Assembly: GCA_017483125.1 (NCBI GenBank)
Contig: JAFULU010000223.1
Coordinates: 1-37,375, forward strand
DNA from: Clostridia bacterium
GTDB lineage: Bacteria; Bacillota; Clostridia; Oscillospirales; CAG-272
Length of the DNA: 37,375 nt
Reading direction: 5' to 3'
Positions within the stretch are counted from its first letter, which is position 1. Each line of letters begins with the position of its first letter. Below are positions 8,168 through 15,588 of the stretch, one piece after another. The notes under the pieces are model-generated. The model was not told the DNA's origin. It was given only the letters and a program-made list of their open reading frames with translations, and made no database searches. The translations under genes were made by a program, and so were the position numbers.

Positions 8168-9370
8168 TCAATACCCCTCAAAGACCGCCTCGATCACCGC
8201 CCTCGTCGCGGTGCAGGAACCCTGCAGCATCTCTGACGACCCGCCTCCCTTGGCAGACAGGGCGGTGTTGATCTCCTTGACCATCTTTTTGAGGTCGATG
8301 GACTCGTCCCCCCGCCCGATGACGTAGCGGTAGCCGACCTCGTCGCTTCCCGAAAAGACCCCGCAGAGCCGCCCGCACTTCTCCACGGCGCGGTTGAGGA
8401 GACGGCGCATCTCCATGGCCTCCAAGCCCTCGTCAAAGAGGCAGAGGCTCCCCTCGGTGGGGGTGATGGCGGCCACGGTATGCTCCTCCAGCTTGGCGCG
8501 GAGGGAGGATATGGTCTGCTTCTTCTCCTCCACCTCGGCGCGGAGGCGGTCAAAGCCCACGGTCACCTCCTCCTGCTTCACAGACATGGCGGCGGCCATG
8601 GAGGCCACGGCGGTGTAGCGGCGGCGGTAATCGGCCAGGGCCCAGGAGCCGCAGAGCATATGGATGCGGACACCGCCCTTGTAGTGGATGAAGTCCAGAA
8701 GCTTAATGAGGCCGATCTCCCCCGTGTAGTCCACGTGGGGAGCGCAACAGGCGCAGAGATCCTTGGGGTCGGACGCGGTGCCAATGCGGACGATGCGCAC
8801 CCCCTCGGTGAGATCCAGCTTGGCGCGGTAGGTCAGGGTAGAAAGCTCTTCGGGATCGGGGTAGTAGGCCTTGACGGGGAGGTTGGCGGCCACGATGGCG
8901 TTGGCCTCCTCCTCGATGGCGTCCAGCTGGGCGCGGGTCAGCACCCCGTTGAAGTCCAAAGTCACGTCCCCATCCCCCAGATGGAAGCCTACGTTCTTAT
9001 AGCCGTAGAGGTGGTGGACGATGCCCGAAATGATGTGCTCGCCGCTGTGATTCTGCATACGGGCAAAGCGGGTGGCGGCATCCAGCTCACCCTGTACGGT
9101 CGCGCCCACCGCGAAGGGATGAGGCTCACCGTTCAGGTGGGAGATACCGACGGTATGGATAATCTCGCCATTTTCCTCCTGTACGTCCAGGACGGGACAG
9201 CCCGCGAGGACGCCCTTGTCGGGGTATTGACCGCCCCCCTCGGGGAAGAAGGCGGTGGCGTCCAGCACCACGGACAGGGTGTCGGGGGCCTTGCCGACCT
9301 CGGCGGAGAGGACGGCGGCGGTGAAGGCGTAGAGGTGGCTGTTCTGATCGAAGAGACGGGTGGTTTTCAT
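8168..9370 (-). CDS. Alanyl-tRNA editing protein, AlaX-L type
   Basis: A 400-residue trans-editing hydrolase expected to remove serine or glycine from mischarged tRNA-Ala in the cytosol. The GGGQ signature is at 45-48. The zinc site is made of HSGEH (H108, H112) and the C208/H212 pair in CACCAPH. After a coiled-coil region (about 260-300) comes a DHHA1 domain with GGGSSEMLQG, which defines the long AlaX-L form. The start is ATG at 9370, preceded by AGGAG; the frame stays open further upstream but that stretch belongs to the preceding membrane-protein gene in another frame. The ribosome binding site overlaps the end of that gene, implying coupling. Confidence 0.9.
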   Translation of the reverse strand: MKTTRLFDQNSHLYAFTAAVLSAEVGKAPDTLSVVLDATAFFPEGGGQYPDKGVLAGCPVLDVQEENGEIIHTVGISHLNGEPHPFAVGATVQGELDAATRFARMQNHSGEHIISGIVHHLYGYKNVGFHLGDGDVTLDFNGVLTRAQLDAIEEEANAIVAANLPVKAYYPDPEELSTLTYRAKLDLTEGVRIVRIGTASDPKDLCACCAPHVDYTGEIGLIKLLDFIHYKGGVRIHMLCGSWALADYRRRYTAVASMAAAMSVKQEEVTVGFDRLRAEVEEKKQTISSLRAKLEEHTVAAITPTEGSLCLFDEGLEAMEMRRLLNRAVEKCGRLCGVFSGSDEVGYRYVIGRGDESIDLKKMVKEINTALSAKGGGSSEMLQGSCTATRAVIEAVFEGY

Positions 9371-9378
9371 GGTAACTC

Positions 9379-9876
9379 CTATGTATCGGTTGTGGTTTCG
9401 GGGATGGGATCGGGAGCGGTTGGAGCCTTGGGCGCAAGCCTGCGGCGGATGAGGGCGTAGACGAGCAGTCCCAGACAGAGCACAAGCAGAAGCGCACCGA
9501 AGAACAGGGCGACGGCCAGCCAGATGGCAACGAAGGCCCACGGGGTGAGCTTCAAGGGGTCGTCGGTCAGGGCCTTGGTCACTACGATCATGGGGTAGAT
9601 CAGCGCGACACCTGCCAGCCCGCAGACTATATGGGAAATGACCGTGGTCACCAGATAGCCAATGGGGGTCTCGTTGTGGAAGAACCACCTCAAAAACAGA
9701 GGCAGGGACAGGGCACAAAAGACCGTAGCGGGGATGTACGCAGGATACTCCCAGTCTGTGGGGGAGAGGGCGTAGAACAGCACAGCGGCGATATACCCCG
9801 TCAGATGGGCGGCGAGGATATACAGCAGGCCGTGGATGTAAAAGGGGGATTTGAGGGCGAAAGGGGAGGATTTCAT
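9379..9876 (-). CDS. Small integral membrane protein of unknown function
   Basis: A 165-residue protein with four predicted membrane helices (about 12-37, 45-62, 70-95 and 110-142), followed by a short cytosolic RRRLAPKAP tail ending in TTTDT. AAAGGAG precedes the ATG. It is the first gene of a two-gene unit with AlaX-L, eight bases away. I do not recognise a family. Confidence 0.75.
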   Translation of the reverse strand: MKSSPFALKSPFYIHGLLYILAAHLTGYIAAVLFYALSPTDWEYPAYIPATVFCALSLPLFLRWFFHNETPIGYLVTTVISHIVCGLAGVALIYPMIVVTKALTDDPLKLTPWAFVAIWLAVALFFGALLLVLCLGLLVYALIRRRLAPKAPTAPDPIPETTTDT

Positions 9877-9904
9877 GGGAATACTCCTTTCGGTTCACAG
9901 AGTA

Positions 9905-9933
9905 AGTATAGCACGGCGGGACGGTTTTGTCAA
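9905..9933 (-). promoter_or_regulatory. Promoter of the membrane protein / AlaX-L unit
   Basis: Minus-strand TTGACA (9928-9933) and TATACT (9905-9910) are separated by 17 bases, close to consensus. It diverges from the PHP-gene promoter about 70 bases away. Confidence 0.8.
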
Positions 9934-10004
9934 GCCGCGCTCACCCATATAGACGCAAAACGGGAGACTTCATTACGGTCACGACGGATTTTTTTGAAAA
10001 AAGG

Positions 10005-10033
10005 TTGTCAGATCCCCGAAAATATGCTATAAT
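10005..10033 (+). promoter_or_regulatory. Promoter of the PHP / AlkD-like operon
   Basis: TTGTCA (10005-10010) and a perfect TATAAT (10028-10033) are 17 bases apart, 36 bases before the start codon. Confidence 0.8.
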
Positions 10034-10068
10034 AACTCATAGCTACCACGAAAGCGAGGTTATTCACC

Positions 10069-10977
10069 ATGTTCACCGATCTCACGGGCAAAAAGCGCCT
10101 CAAAATTGGCCTCCATACCCACACCACCCTCTCCGACGGCCACAAGACCCCCGAGGAGGCCGCCGCCATCTACAAGGCCGCGGGCTACGACGCCATCGCT
10201 ATCACCGACCACTGGGTCTACGGCGAAGGCGGCGAGATAAACGGCCTTACCATCCTGTCGGGCTGTGAGTACAACGTGGGCGGTGTGGACGAGTGGACGG
10301 GCGTTCACGAGACCTACCATATCGTGGGCGTAGGCATGACCCGCGACCCCGAGATCCCCGAGGATTACCTCAGCAACCATGACGGCCGTATCCGCGACCG
10401 GGTGCGGGATATGGTGGACCGCATCCGCAAGGCAGGCGGTCTGGCGGTCCTGGCTCACCCTGCCTGGAGCCTCAACACCTCCGAGCAGATCCTGGGCTGC
10501 GCTGAGTTCGACGCCACCGAGATCTACAACTCGGTCTCGGATTGGGGTATGTCCGACCGCCCCTACTCGGGAATCATCGTGGATCAGATCGCCTCCTACG
10601 GCCTGTTCCTGCCCCTTCTGGCCACCGACGACACCCACTACTACGACGGCGACCAGTGCCGCGGCTGGGTGGCGGTGGAGGCTGACGCCGCAGAGGAGCT
10701 GGGCTTGGTGGAGGCTCTGCGCCAAGGTAAATTCTACGCCACCATGGGCCCCGAGGTCCATCTGGAGCGGATTTCCCCCACCGCGGTCAAGCTCACCTGC
10801 TCTCCCGCCGTGAAGGTGGCGTTCCTGTCCAACTCGGTGTGGTCGTCGGGGCGTATGGTGCGGGGAGAGGGCATCACCGAGGCGGTATACGAGTTCAAGC
10901 GCCATGAGATCTACGTCCGCGCCGAGGTCACGGATGCCGAGGGTCGGGTGGGCTACTCCAACATCATCCCAGTATGA
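10069..10977 (+). CDS. PHP-domain metal-dependent phosphoesterase
   Basis: A 302-residue cytosolic protein of the PHP superfamily. Metal-binding landmarks are present in order: HTHTTLSDG (H16, H18, D23), ITDHW (D47, H48), AHPAW near residue 126 and ATDDTH near residue 186. The C-terminal 90 residues form a beta-rich extension (about 225-300). Family members hydrolyse nucleotide phosphates or sugar phosphates; the substrate here is unknown. The ribosome binding site is weak (GAGG 9 bases upstream). The stop codon overlaps the next gene as ATGA, so it is translationally coupled to an AlkD-like repair enzyme. Confidence 0.85.
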   Translation: MFTDLTGKKRLKIGLHTHTTLSDGHKTPEEAAAIYKAAGYDAIAITDHWVYGEGGEINGLTILSGCEYNVGGVDEWTGVHETYHIVGVGMTRDPEIPEDYLSNHDGRIRDRVRDMVDRIRKAGGLAVLAHPAWSLNTSEQILGCAEFDATEIYNSVSDWGMSDRPYSGIIVDQIASYGLFLPLLATDDTHYYDGDQCRGWVAVEADAAEELGLVEALRQGKFYATMGPEVHLERISPTAVKLTCSPAVKVAFLSNSVWSSGRMVRGEGITEAVYEFKRHEIYVRAEVTDAEGRVGYSNIIPV

Positions 10978-11681
10978 GCATGGATACCCTACAGGACATC
11001 CGAAAAGCCCTCTTCACCCACGCCGACGGGGACTATAAGGCCTTCCAATGCCCCCTCATGCCCACGGTGGATCCCGCCACGGTGATCGGTGTCCGCACCC
11101 CCGTTCTGCGGCGTATGGCTAAGGAGCTGAAGGGAACGGCGGGCAGTCAGGCGCTCCTTTGCGATCTTCCTCACGCTTATTTTGAGGAGAACCAGCTCCA
11201 CGCCTTCCTGCTGGAGTCCATCCCCGACTTCACTGCCGCCGTTACCGCCGTGGACGCCTTTCTCCCCTTCGTGGACAACTGGGCCACCTGCGACCAGCTC
11301 TCCCCCAAGGCCTTCAAGGGGCGCTTCGCCGACCTTCTCCCCCACATCCGCCGCTGGATGGCTGCCCCTCACCCCTATACCTGCCGCTTCGGGCTGGGTA
11401 TGCTCATGCGGTACGGCCTGGACGGGGACTTTGACTCCGTATTCCTGGAGGAGGCCGCCGCCCCTGCCGTCACCGAGCGGGAGGACTACTATATCCGCAT
11501 GATGGTGGCGTGGTTCTTCGCCACGGCCCTGGCCAAACGGTATGAGGAGACCTTACCCTATATCGCCGAGAGGCGGTTGCCTCTGTGGACCCACAACAAG
11601 GCGATCCAAAAGGCCTGCGAGAGCTTTCGGGTGACGGAGGAGCATAAGGAGGAGTTGAGGGCGATGAGGAGAAAACGGTAA
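10974..11681 (+). CDS. AlkD-like DNA alkylation repair protein (HEAT-repeat DNA glycosylase family)
   Basis: A 235-residue all-helical protein. GVRTPVLRRMAKEL (39-52) and DNWATCDQLS (101-110) are hallmarks of the AlkC/AlkD family. W103 and D107 show the same four-residue spacing as the Trp/Asp pair of Bacillus cereus AlkD, and a later Trp in MMVAWFFA fits another conserved position. AlkD removes bulky or positively charged alkylated bases without base flipping; the same chemistry is inferred, not shown. The start overlaps the PHP stop as ATGA; a second ATG six bases on is also possible. Confidence 0.85.
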   Translation: MSMDTLQDIRKALFTHADGDYKAFQCPLMPTVDPATVIGVRTPVLRRMAKELKGTAGSQALLCDLPHAYFEENQLHAFLLESIPDFTAAVTAVDAFLPFVDNWATCDQLSPKAFKGRFADLLPHIRRWMAAPHPYTCRFGLGMLMRYGLDGDFDSVFLEEAAAPAVTEREDYYIRMMVAWFFATALAKRYEETLPYIAERRLPLWTHNKAIQKACESFRVTEEHKEELRAMRRKR

Positions 11682-11685
11682 ATTG

Positions 11686-11935
11686 GGGTTTAGCGGTGTG
11701 TCAGAAACAGAACCGCCCCCTTCCCCTCATCCACCGCTTCGCGGTCCCCCTTCCCCCAAGGGAAGGCTTATGTTGATGCCCCACTCCCTCTATAACAATG
11801 AAAAAAGCATTGTCTGGTATAGAAAAAGTGCGGTCTCCTCAATGAGCCTTCCCTGGGGGGAAGGTGTCACCCGCAAACGGCGGGTGACGGATGAGGGGAA
11901 GGGGACGGTTCTCTTACTGATACGTCGATAAACCC
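11686..11935. repeat. Composite hairpin repeat, head-to-head arrangement with 47-bp terminal inverted repeats
   Basis: The ends 11686-11732 and 11889-11935 pair as ungapped inverted repeats, 40 of 47 bases identical. Inside each end lies hairpin B (ACCGCTTCGCGGT on the left, GTCACCCGCAAACGGCGGGTGAC degenerate on the right), then hairpin A (CCTTCCCCCAAGGGAAGG and CCTTCCCTGGGGGGAAGG). The centre (about 11770-11844) has a small hairpin ACAATG-aaaaaag-CATTGT. Short open frames here are accidental. The unit order is the reverse of the copies at 2229 and 23208. It fills most of the 331-base gap between convergent operons. Confidence 0.8.
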
Positions 11936-11955
11936 AAATTTGAAACCCAAACCCA

Positions 11956-12000
11956 CAAAAAACAGGAGACCATCCGTCAGGATAGTCTCCCATTTTTATT
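11956..12000. terminator. Bidirectional terminator between convergent operons
   Basis: GGAGAC-C-ATCC and GGAT-A-GTCTCC form a stem with a GTCA loop (11965-11990). It is followed by CATTTTTATTT on the plus strand and by TGTTTTTTG on the minus strand, so it can serve both the AlkD-like gene and the transglutaminase gene ending at 12013. Confidence 0.8.
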
Positions 12001-12012
12001 TGGTCAGTGAAC

Positions 12013-15000
12013 TTAAATCTTCCGCTTGATATACCGCAGCTTCATGCGCTCGGGCAGAGCGATGCGGCGCTTGATATCGCGGCGGAGGAAGAGGTAGAGA
12101 GCGGCCACCTGCTTCATCTCAAGGATGCTCATGCCGTGACCGAATTCCTCGGCGGCCATGCCGTCCAGCACCGTGTGCAGAGCGGGCAGATCCTCGGCCT
12201 TGACCTTCTGCTTCTTGCCCTCCACGGGAGCGGTCAGCTCGGCGGTGAGGCGTTCGGCGTACTCGTCACGGAACTCGCCCGCCTTGGGGGCCAGCCCGTA
12301 GTAGGACAGCAGGTTGGTCACCGCGTCGGTCAGCTCCAGGGCGATCTCACGGCGGTCGGACTCGTTGGTATTGGTACCGAAGCCGTTCTCCAGCACCTGG
12401 GCGCACAGGCTCTGGCGGTGATCCTCGGCGGCGCGGGCGCGGGAAATGATGGTGGCGATGACCGCGAAGATGGCGATGATGACCGCCAGAATACCCATAC
12501 CGATGAGGCTCTTGCGGGCGATCTCACGGGCAATGGCGTCCTCGTCACCCGTGGTCTCCTCCTCGGACTCATCCTCCAGGGTGTCGTCCTCGTCGGTCTC
12601 GGGCTCATCCCAGTCGTCGGGAGCGGTGGTCTCCTCGTCGGGAATGATGGGGGCGGAGGGGTTGGAGCCGGCGGAATTGTCGGCACCGTACATCCCTACG
12701 TAGTACTGGGGGGTAGCCTCGTACTGGATCCAGCCCACACCGTCGTAGTAGACCTCCACCCACGCGTGGGCGTTGTAGTCACGGACGTAACCGCCGTAGA
12801 CGAAATCATCACGGCTGATGCGCTCGATCTCGTCGGCGATGTAGCCCTCCACGTAGCGGGCGGGGACACCCAGCTCACGGAGAATGAGGGTCACGGCCGA
12901 GGCGAACTGCACGCAGTAGCCCTCCTTGGTGTTGCGGAGGAAGTTCTCCACACCGTCAAGGCTTGCGTCCACACCCGTCAGATCGGGGGTGATGGTGTAT
13001 TCGCAGCCCATCTCGTCGATGATGTAGTCGATGACGTTGCGCACCAGACGGTCTCTCTGGACGTAGACCTCGGGGTCCGAGGCGTAGCGGACGGCGGCCA
13101 GCTCCACCGAGGCGGGGACGTTGACCGTCTCCTTGCGGGTAACGGTGTAGGAGTCGTCCTCCTCGGTCTCGGGGTCGTCGGGAATGACCTCCTCGTAGGT
13201 GCGCTGCTCCTCCACGTGGGCCTGGGCCTTGATGGCGGCGGCCAGCTCGCGGATGAAATCGCTGTCGGAGGTGTCCATGTAGGTTCTGTAGACGAAATCG
13301 CTGTAGGTCTTCTCGGTGTTGAGGAAGGCCATGAGCTCGGCGCGCTCCTCGTCGGTCATGCCGCGGTCGTACTCGTCCACCAGATTGACGTCCACGGGGG
13401 TGCCCAGCTCGTCCAGAAGCTCGGAGCTGACGTCGGTGACGGTGGCGCCGATGATCTTGCCGCCGTCCATGGCGAGGGTCAGGGTACCGTAATCGGTCTT
13501 GACCACGTAGCTGCGGTTCTCGTCGCGGGAGACGGTGGAGGCGTCGTGGTAGAACTGCCAGACTCTCTCGTCCTTGCCGCGCTTGTACTGGTAGGAGAAC
13601 AGGATGGTCCCGTTCTTCTGCTCCTCGGTGACCAGGGTCAGACCCGAATTGACGGTGCCGTCGGCGTTCTCAAAGAAGCCGGTGCGGGCCAGCAGGGCTT
13701 CCTTTTGGAGATTGTAGGCCGCCTGCAGAGCCGCCTGCTTTTGGATCCACCGCTTGTCGGTCATGACCGTGGCGTAGGTCATGGTGGAGTAGGACAGACC
13801 GTTTTCGTTGAACTTGCGGCCGGTGTAGAGACCGTCGTAGTAGTTGACGAAGGACAGCTTGTGAGCGTCGGTGGAATTCCACTCCATCAGCCCGTAGCGG
13901 GGGTCAAAGGTAGTGGGGAAGTAGGTCAGGGTATCGGGGCTGTTGACCCGTCGCAGACCCACCAGAAGACCGACGAAGCCGTAGTCGGTGTTGGCCTTGT
14001 ACTTGGAGAGCAGGTTCTCGGTGTACTCGGGATCGTCCACCAGCTCGGGCTTCATGTAGTGGTAGAAGCCGTAGCGGATGGTCTCGGCGGGGGTGCCCTT
14101 CTTGGAGAAGAGGGACTGGTACTCGGAGAGAAGCTCCTCGTCCACCGCCAGCCACGCGCCGTCCTCGTAGTCGGTGCCGATCCAGCCGCGGAGGTAGTAG
14201 TTGGTGTTGTAGCGGGACTGCAGGAAGAAGACCTGCATACCCGTGAATTCCAGCTGCTCCAGCTTGGTGGAGTGGGGGGTGAAGTTGTCGCTGTCGGCCT
14301 TGTACTCCAGACGGTCCAGCTCGTCGTCGTCACCTCTTAGGAGGGCGGTGACGTAGTTTCTCGCCAGCTCCATCTTCTCGTCGATGGCCTGAATGGTGTT
14401 GAAGTTGCCCTTGATGAGCAGGGAGGGCAGGGCGATGGCGATGAGACAGGTCAGCAGTACGGCGGAGGCCGCGAAGCCGCCCATGGCGGTACGGGACTGC
14501 TCGGTGACGCGGTCGTAGGTCTTGACGGCCCGAACCTGCTTCATCATTTCCTTGCGGGCCTTCTTCTGCTCCTTCTTTGCCTTGGCGTCCAATTTCTCCT
14601 TGGACTTCTTGGCCTTTTTCTGCTTACCGCCGAAGTAGTCGGTCAGCTCGTCCTCCACCGTCACGGTGTGGGTACGGCGCTTGTCCCGCATCTCCTTCTT
14701 CTTGGCCTTGCGGCTCTTGCGGTCGGCCATCTCCTTTTCGTACTCGGGGGGCAGGGAGGGTCGGTCGCTGTCCTCGAAGAGGGTCATGCCGTTGTCAAAG
14801 ACCTTGTCGTTGCGGACGTTGTAGAGCTTGTCGTAGGCCGACATGACCAGCACCGAGGCGAAGGACACGATGACCAGGGTGATGCCCAGATTGGACTCAA
14901 TGCGGTTGCTGTAGATGTTGAAGGTAAGGAGCACCACCAGAATGGTGGTCGCCAGAATGGCGGGGGGAACGATCTTCACCTTCTTGGCAAAGCAGGCGGT

Positions 15001-15588
15001 GAACATCACCGTAATGAGGACGGTGAGCAGGCACACACCCGCCACCATGAGGGACTCCTTGGGAGCCACGTTGGGGACGTCGGCCTTGTACTGGACGTAG
15101 GCGAGGTAGCCCACCTTGTAGAGGCGGTCCAGCGCGCCGTTGTACACCGTCAGAAGGCCGTAGAAGAGGTGGAGGGGCAGGGCGGGATTGAGGGCGATGA
15201 GACCGCCCACGGCACCCCCCGCTCCGAGAAGCGAGATCAGCTTGCCGATCCCCCCCAGACGGAAGACGGCACCCAGCACCACCACGGCCAGGGAGGCCGC
15301 GAAGATGAGGAGATTGGGAACCCCCAGCTCCAGAGCCGAGGCGATGAAGATCATAAGACCCGACGCCGCCAGCCAGATGACCAGGGAACGGCAGGCGATG
15401 CCGCCGTAGCGGAAGAGGGGAGACCGCCCCGCCTTGTCGGGAGGGCAGACGATGGGCCGCTTGTGGATCGGGAGGATCAGATCCTTCCGGGCCTTCTTGG
15501 CGGCCTTGCGCTGGGCGCGGCTCATTCTGGCTTTCTTGACCTTTTTGTCGGTGCCCGCGAAGTCGGCGGAATACTGGTTATGCTTCAT
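12013..15588 (-). CDS. Giant transglutaminase-like membrane protein
   Basis: A 1191-residue envelope protein. A basic cytosolic N-terminus (to about 60) is followed by about seven helices (65-265), a Lys-rich cytosolic loop (about 280-360), one helix near 373, a roughly 500-residue extracellular region and a transglutaminase-core domain. The catalytic triad reads C892 (EGYCVQFAS), H941 (NAHAWVEV) and E957 (YEATP), with Glu instead of the more usual Asp. An acidic linker leads to a last helix near 1036 and a basic cytosolic tail. It is the third gene of a MoxR-DUF58-transglutaminase operon; ATG overlaps the DUF58 stop by 11 bases with AAGGAGG upstream. Similar proteins (TgpA-like) are envelope-associated; substrate unknown. 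Confidence 0.85.
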   Translation of the reverse strand: MKHNQYSADFAGTDKKVKKARMSRAQRKAAKKARKDLILPIHKRPIVCPPDKAGRSPLFRYGGIACRSLVIWLAASGLMIFIASALELGVPNLLIFAASLAVVVLGAVFRLGGIGKLISLLGAGGAVGGLIALNPALPLHLFYGLLTVYNGALDRLYKVGYLAYVQYKADVPNVAPKESLMVAGVCLLTVLITVMFTACFAKKVKIVPPAILATTILVVLLTFNIYSNRIESNLGITLVIVSFASVLVMSAYDKLYNVRNDKVFDNGMTLFEDSDRPSLPPEYEKEMADRKSRKAKKKEMRDKRRTHTVTVEDELTDYFGGKQKKAKKSKEKLDAKAKKEQKKARKEMMKQVRAVKTYDRVTEQSRTAMGGFAASAVLLTCLIAIALPSLLIKGNFNTIQAIDEKMELARNYVTALLRGDDDELDRLEYKADSDNFTPHSTKLEQLEFTGMQVFFLQSRYNTNYYLRGWIGTDYEDGAWLAVDEELLSEYQSLFSKKGTPAETIRYGFYHYMKPELVDDPEYTENLLSKYKANTDYGFVGLLVGLRRVNSPDTLTYFPTTFDPRYGLMEWNSTDAHKLSFVNYYDGLYTGRKFNENGLSYSTMTYATVMTDKRWIQKQAALQAAYNLQKEALLARTGFFENADGTVNSGLTLVTEEQKNGTILFSYQYKRGKDERVWQFYHDASTVSRDENRSYVVKTDYGTLTLAMDGGKIIGATVTDVSSELLDELGTPVDVNLVDEYDRGMTDEERAELMAFLNTEKTYSDFVYRTYMDTSDSDFIRELAAAIKAQAHVEEQRTYEEVIPDDPETEEDDSYTVTRKETVNVPASVELAAVRYASDPEVYVQRDRLVRNVIDYIIDEMGCEYTITPDLTGVDASLDGVENFLRNTKEGYCVQFASAVTLILRELGVPARYVEGYIADEIERISRDDFVYGGYVRDYNAHAWVEVYYDGVGWIQYEATPQYYVGMYGADNSAGSNPSAPIIPDEETTAPDDWDEPETDEDDTLEDESEEETTGDEDAIAREIARKSLIGMGILAVIIAIFAVIATIISRARAAEDHRQSLCAQVLENGFGTNTNESDRREIALELTDAVTNLLSYYGLAPKAGEFRDEYAERLTAELTAPVEGKKQKVKAEDLPALHTVLDGMAAEEFGHGMSILEMKQVAALYLFLRRDIKRRIALPERMKLRYIKRKI

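Noticed and set aside
8168..9898. AlaX-L with a 176-residue N-terminal extension
   Set aside because: The extension is the membrane-protein gene 9379-9876 read in another frame; ATG 9370 with AGGAG gives the normal AlaX-L length.
11683..11931. Small open frame inside the 11686-11935 element
   Set aside because: It follows the inverted-repeat arms, so its sequence is dictated by repeat structure, and no start signal is present.
12700..12725. Glu in place of Asp in the transglutaminase triad as a sign of inactivity
   Set aside because: Glu occurs at this place in other transglutaminase-core proteins of Firmicutes as far as I recall, and Cys892 and His941 are intact.
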